DNA from: Salinibacillus xinjiangensis
GTDB lineage: Bacteria; Bacillota; Bacilli; Bacillales; Alkalibacillaceae
Direction of reading: 5' to 3'
Length of the DNA stretch: 64,000 nt
Assembly (NCBI RefSeq): GCF_009649735.1
Contig: NZ_WJNH01000005.1
Location: 1-64,000 of the forward strand
Part shown: positions 63,568-64,000 of the stretch, piece by piece
Numbering within the stretch: position 1 is the stretch's first letter
Layout: each line of letters begins with the position of its first letter
Translations under genes and position numbers: made by a program
The notes under the pieces: model-generated
What the model was told of the DNA's origin: nothing
The model's input: only the letters and a program-made list of their open reading frames with translations
Databases searched by the model: none

Positions 63568-64000
63568 TGATTCCTCCGTATTCTTCTGTAATAAAAAAAT
63601 CGATCAATACAAATAGCTCCAATCGTAGAAATACTTGTAGCCAATATAGTTGTTCCGACAATTTCAGTTGGGGAAACAGAACCATATTGCATCCGAATTG
63701 CGATAACGGTAGTCGGAATTAACGTTACACTAGATGTGTTTAATGCTAGAAATGTTATCATAGATCTCGACGCCGCTTTAGAATCGTTGTTTAATTTTTT
63801 CATTTCATTCATGGCTTTAATTCCCATAGGGGTTGCCGCGTTCCCCAGTCCAAATAGGTTGGCGGAAAAGTTGGATAAAATATACCCCATCGCAGGGTGG
63901 TCAGGCGGCACCTCTGGGAATAATCTTTTAAAAATCGGCTTGAATAAATTAGCAAGTCCCCTTAATAATCCTGCCTCCTCAGCAATCCTCATCATCCCAA
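63564..64000 (-). CDS. spmA: Spore maturation protein A, 5' end beyond the window
   Basis: About 145 C-terminal residues; the reading frame stays open to the window edge and the family has about 195, so some 50 N-terminal residues are missing. Visible Gate-domain motifs FPEVPPDHPAMGYILSNFSAN, GLGNAATPMGIKAM and FLALNTSSVTLIPTTVIAIR. The ATG codons near 63995 are internal, not the start. Coupled to spmB by a 4-base overlap. Confidence 0.96.
   Translation of the reverse strand, partial: GMMRIAEEAGLLRGLANLFKPIFKRLFPEVPPDHPAMGYILSNFSANLFGLGNAATPMGIKAMNEMKKLNNDSKAASRSMITFLALNTSSVTLIPTTVIAIRMQYGSVSPTEIVGTTILATSISTIGAICIDRFFYYRRIRRNQ

Overview
This window reads as one long, conserved chromosomal block from a spore-forming, low-G+C Gram-positive bacterium of the family Bacillaceae. 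The evidence is the set of sporulation and germination genes (spoIVA, spoVIF, spmA/spmB, sleB/ypeB, cotJABC, ypjB), TRAP (mtrB), the bacillithiol genes bshA and bdr, the menaquinol:cytochrome c reductase genes qcrABC and the resABCDE operon. Gene order matches, from memory, the Bacillus subtilis spmA-to-panD region almost one for one. I cannot fix the genus. Almost every gene is on the minus strand, so transcription runs from high to low coordinates. The plus-strand exceptions are a ypjC-like gene, cotJABC and fer.

Layout from left to right. (1) 1-430: a compound repeat element. (2) 451-7483: ypjD-dapB-mgsA-bshA-cca-birA-panB-panC-panD, tightly packed; bshB1 is missing from its usual place. 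(3) 7622-13510: ypjC (+), a YugP-type metalloprotease, ypjB, ypjA, qcrCBA and ypiF. (4) 13679-14210: an array of 21-bp-period repeats. (5) 14247-23191: ypiB, ypiA, an unrecognised gene, and the aromatic/histidine genes aroA-tyrA-hisC-aroH-aroB-aroC, with no trp operon inserted. (6) 23317-23546: a second 21-bp-period array in the opposite orientation. (7) 23583-30126: cheR, ndk, the menaquinone genes hepT-menG-hepS, mtrB, hbs and spoIVA; folE is absent. (8) 30450-41209: yphF, yphE, spoVIF, gpsA, der, yphA, fni, ypfD, plsC, cmk, ypfB, ypfA and ypeB. (9) 41225-49323: sleB, a second compound repeat element (42250-42755), prsW, asparaginase, bdr, gudB, a small ORF, mecB-like, ypbG and a CBS/ACT protein. 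(10) 49533-54604: cotJABC, a ypbE-position gene, ypbD, recS, ypbB and fer. (11) 54653-64000: rsiX-sigX, resEDCBA, rluB, spmB and spmA (cut by the window end).

Functionally the block combines cofactor and redox supply (pantothenate, biotin ligation, bacillithiol, menaquinone side chain, isoprenoid isomerase), respiration (qcrABC, ferredoxin, ResABC cytochrome c maturation under ResDE control), shikimate-to-chorismate and tyrosine/histidine synthesis, information processing (cca, der, hbs, recS, rluB), envelope stress (SigX/RsiX, PrsW) and spore formation and germination.

The most unusual content is non-coding. Two intergenic arrays of a degenerate heptamer (consensus GCTRAAG) repeat every 21 bp. 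They share a higher-order spacing register of 19, then four times 21, then a long final unit, and they point inward from both sides of the aro block. Separately, two compound repeat elements at about 1-420 and 42250-42755 contain cores of about 100-110 bp with 10-bp terminal inverted repeats, and are internally rearranged relative to each other.
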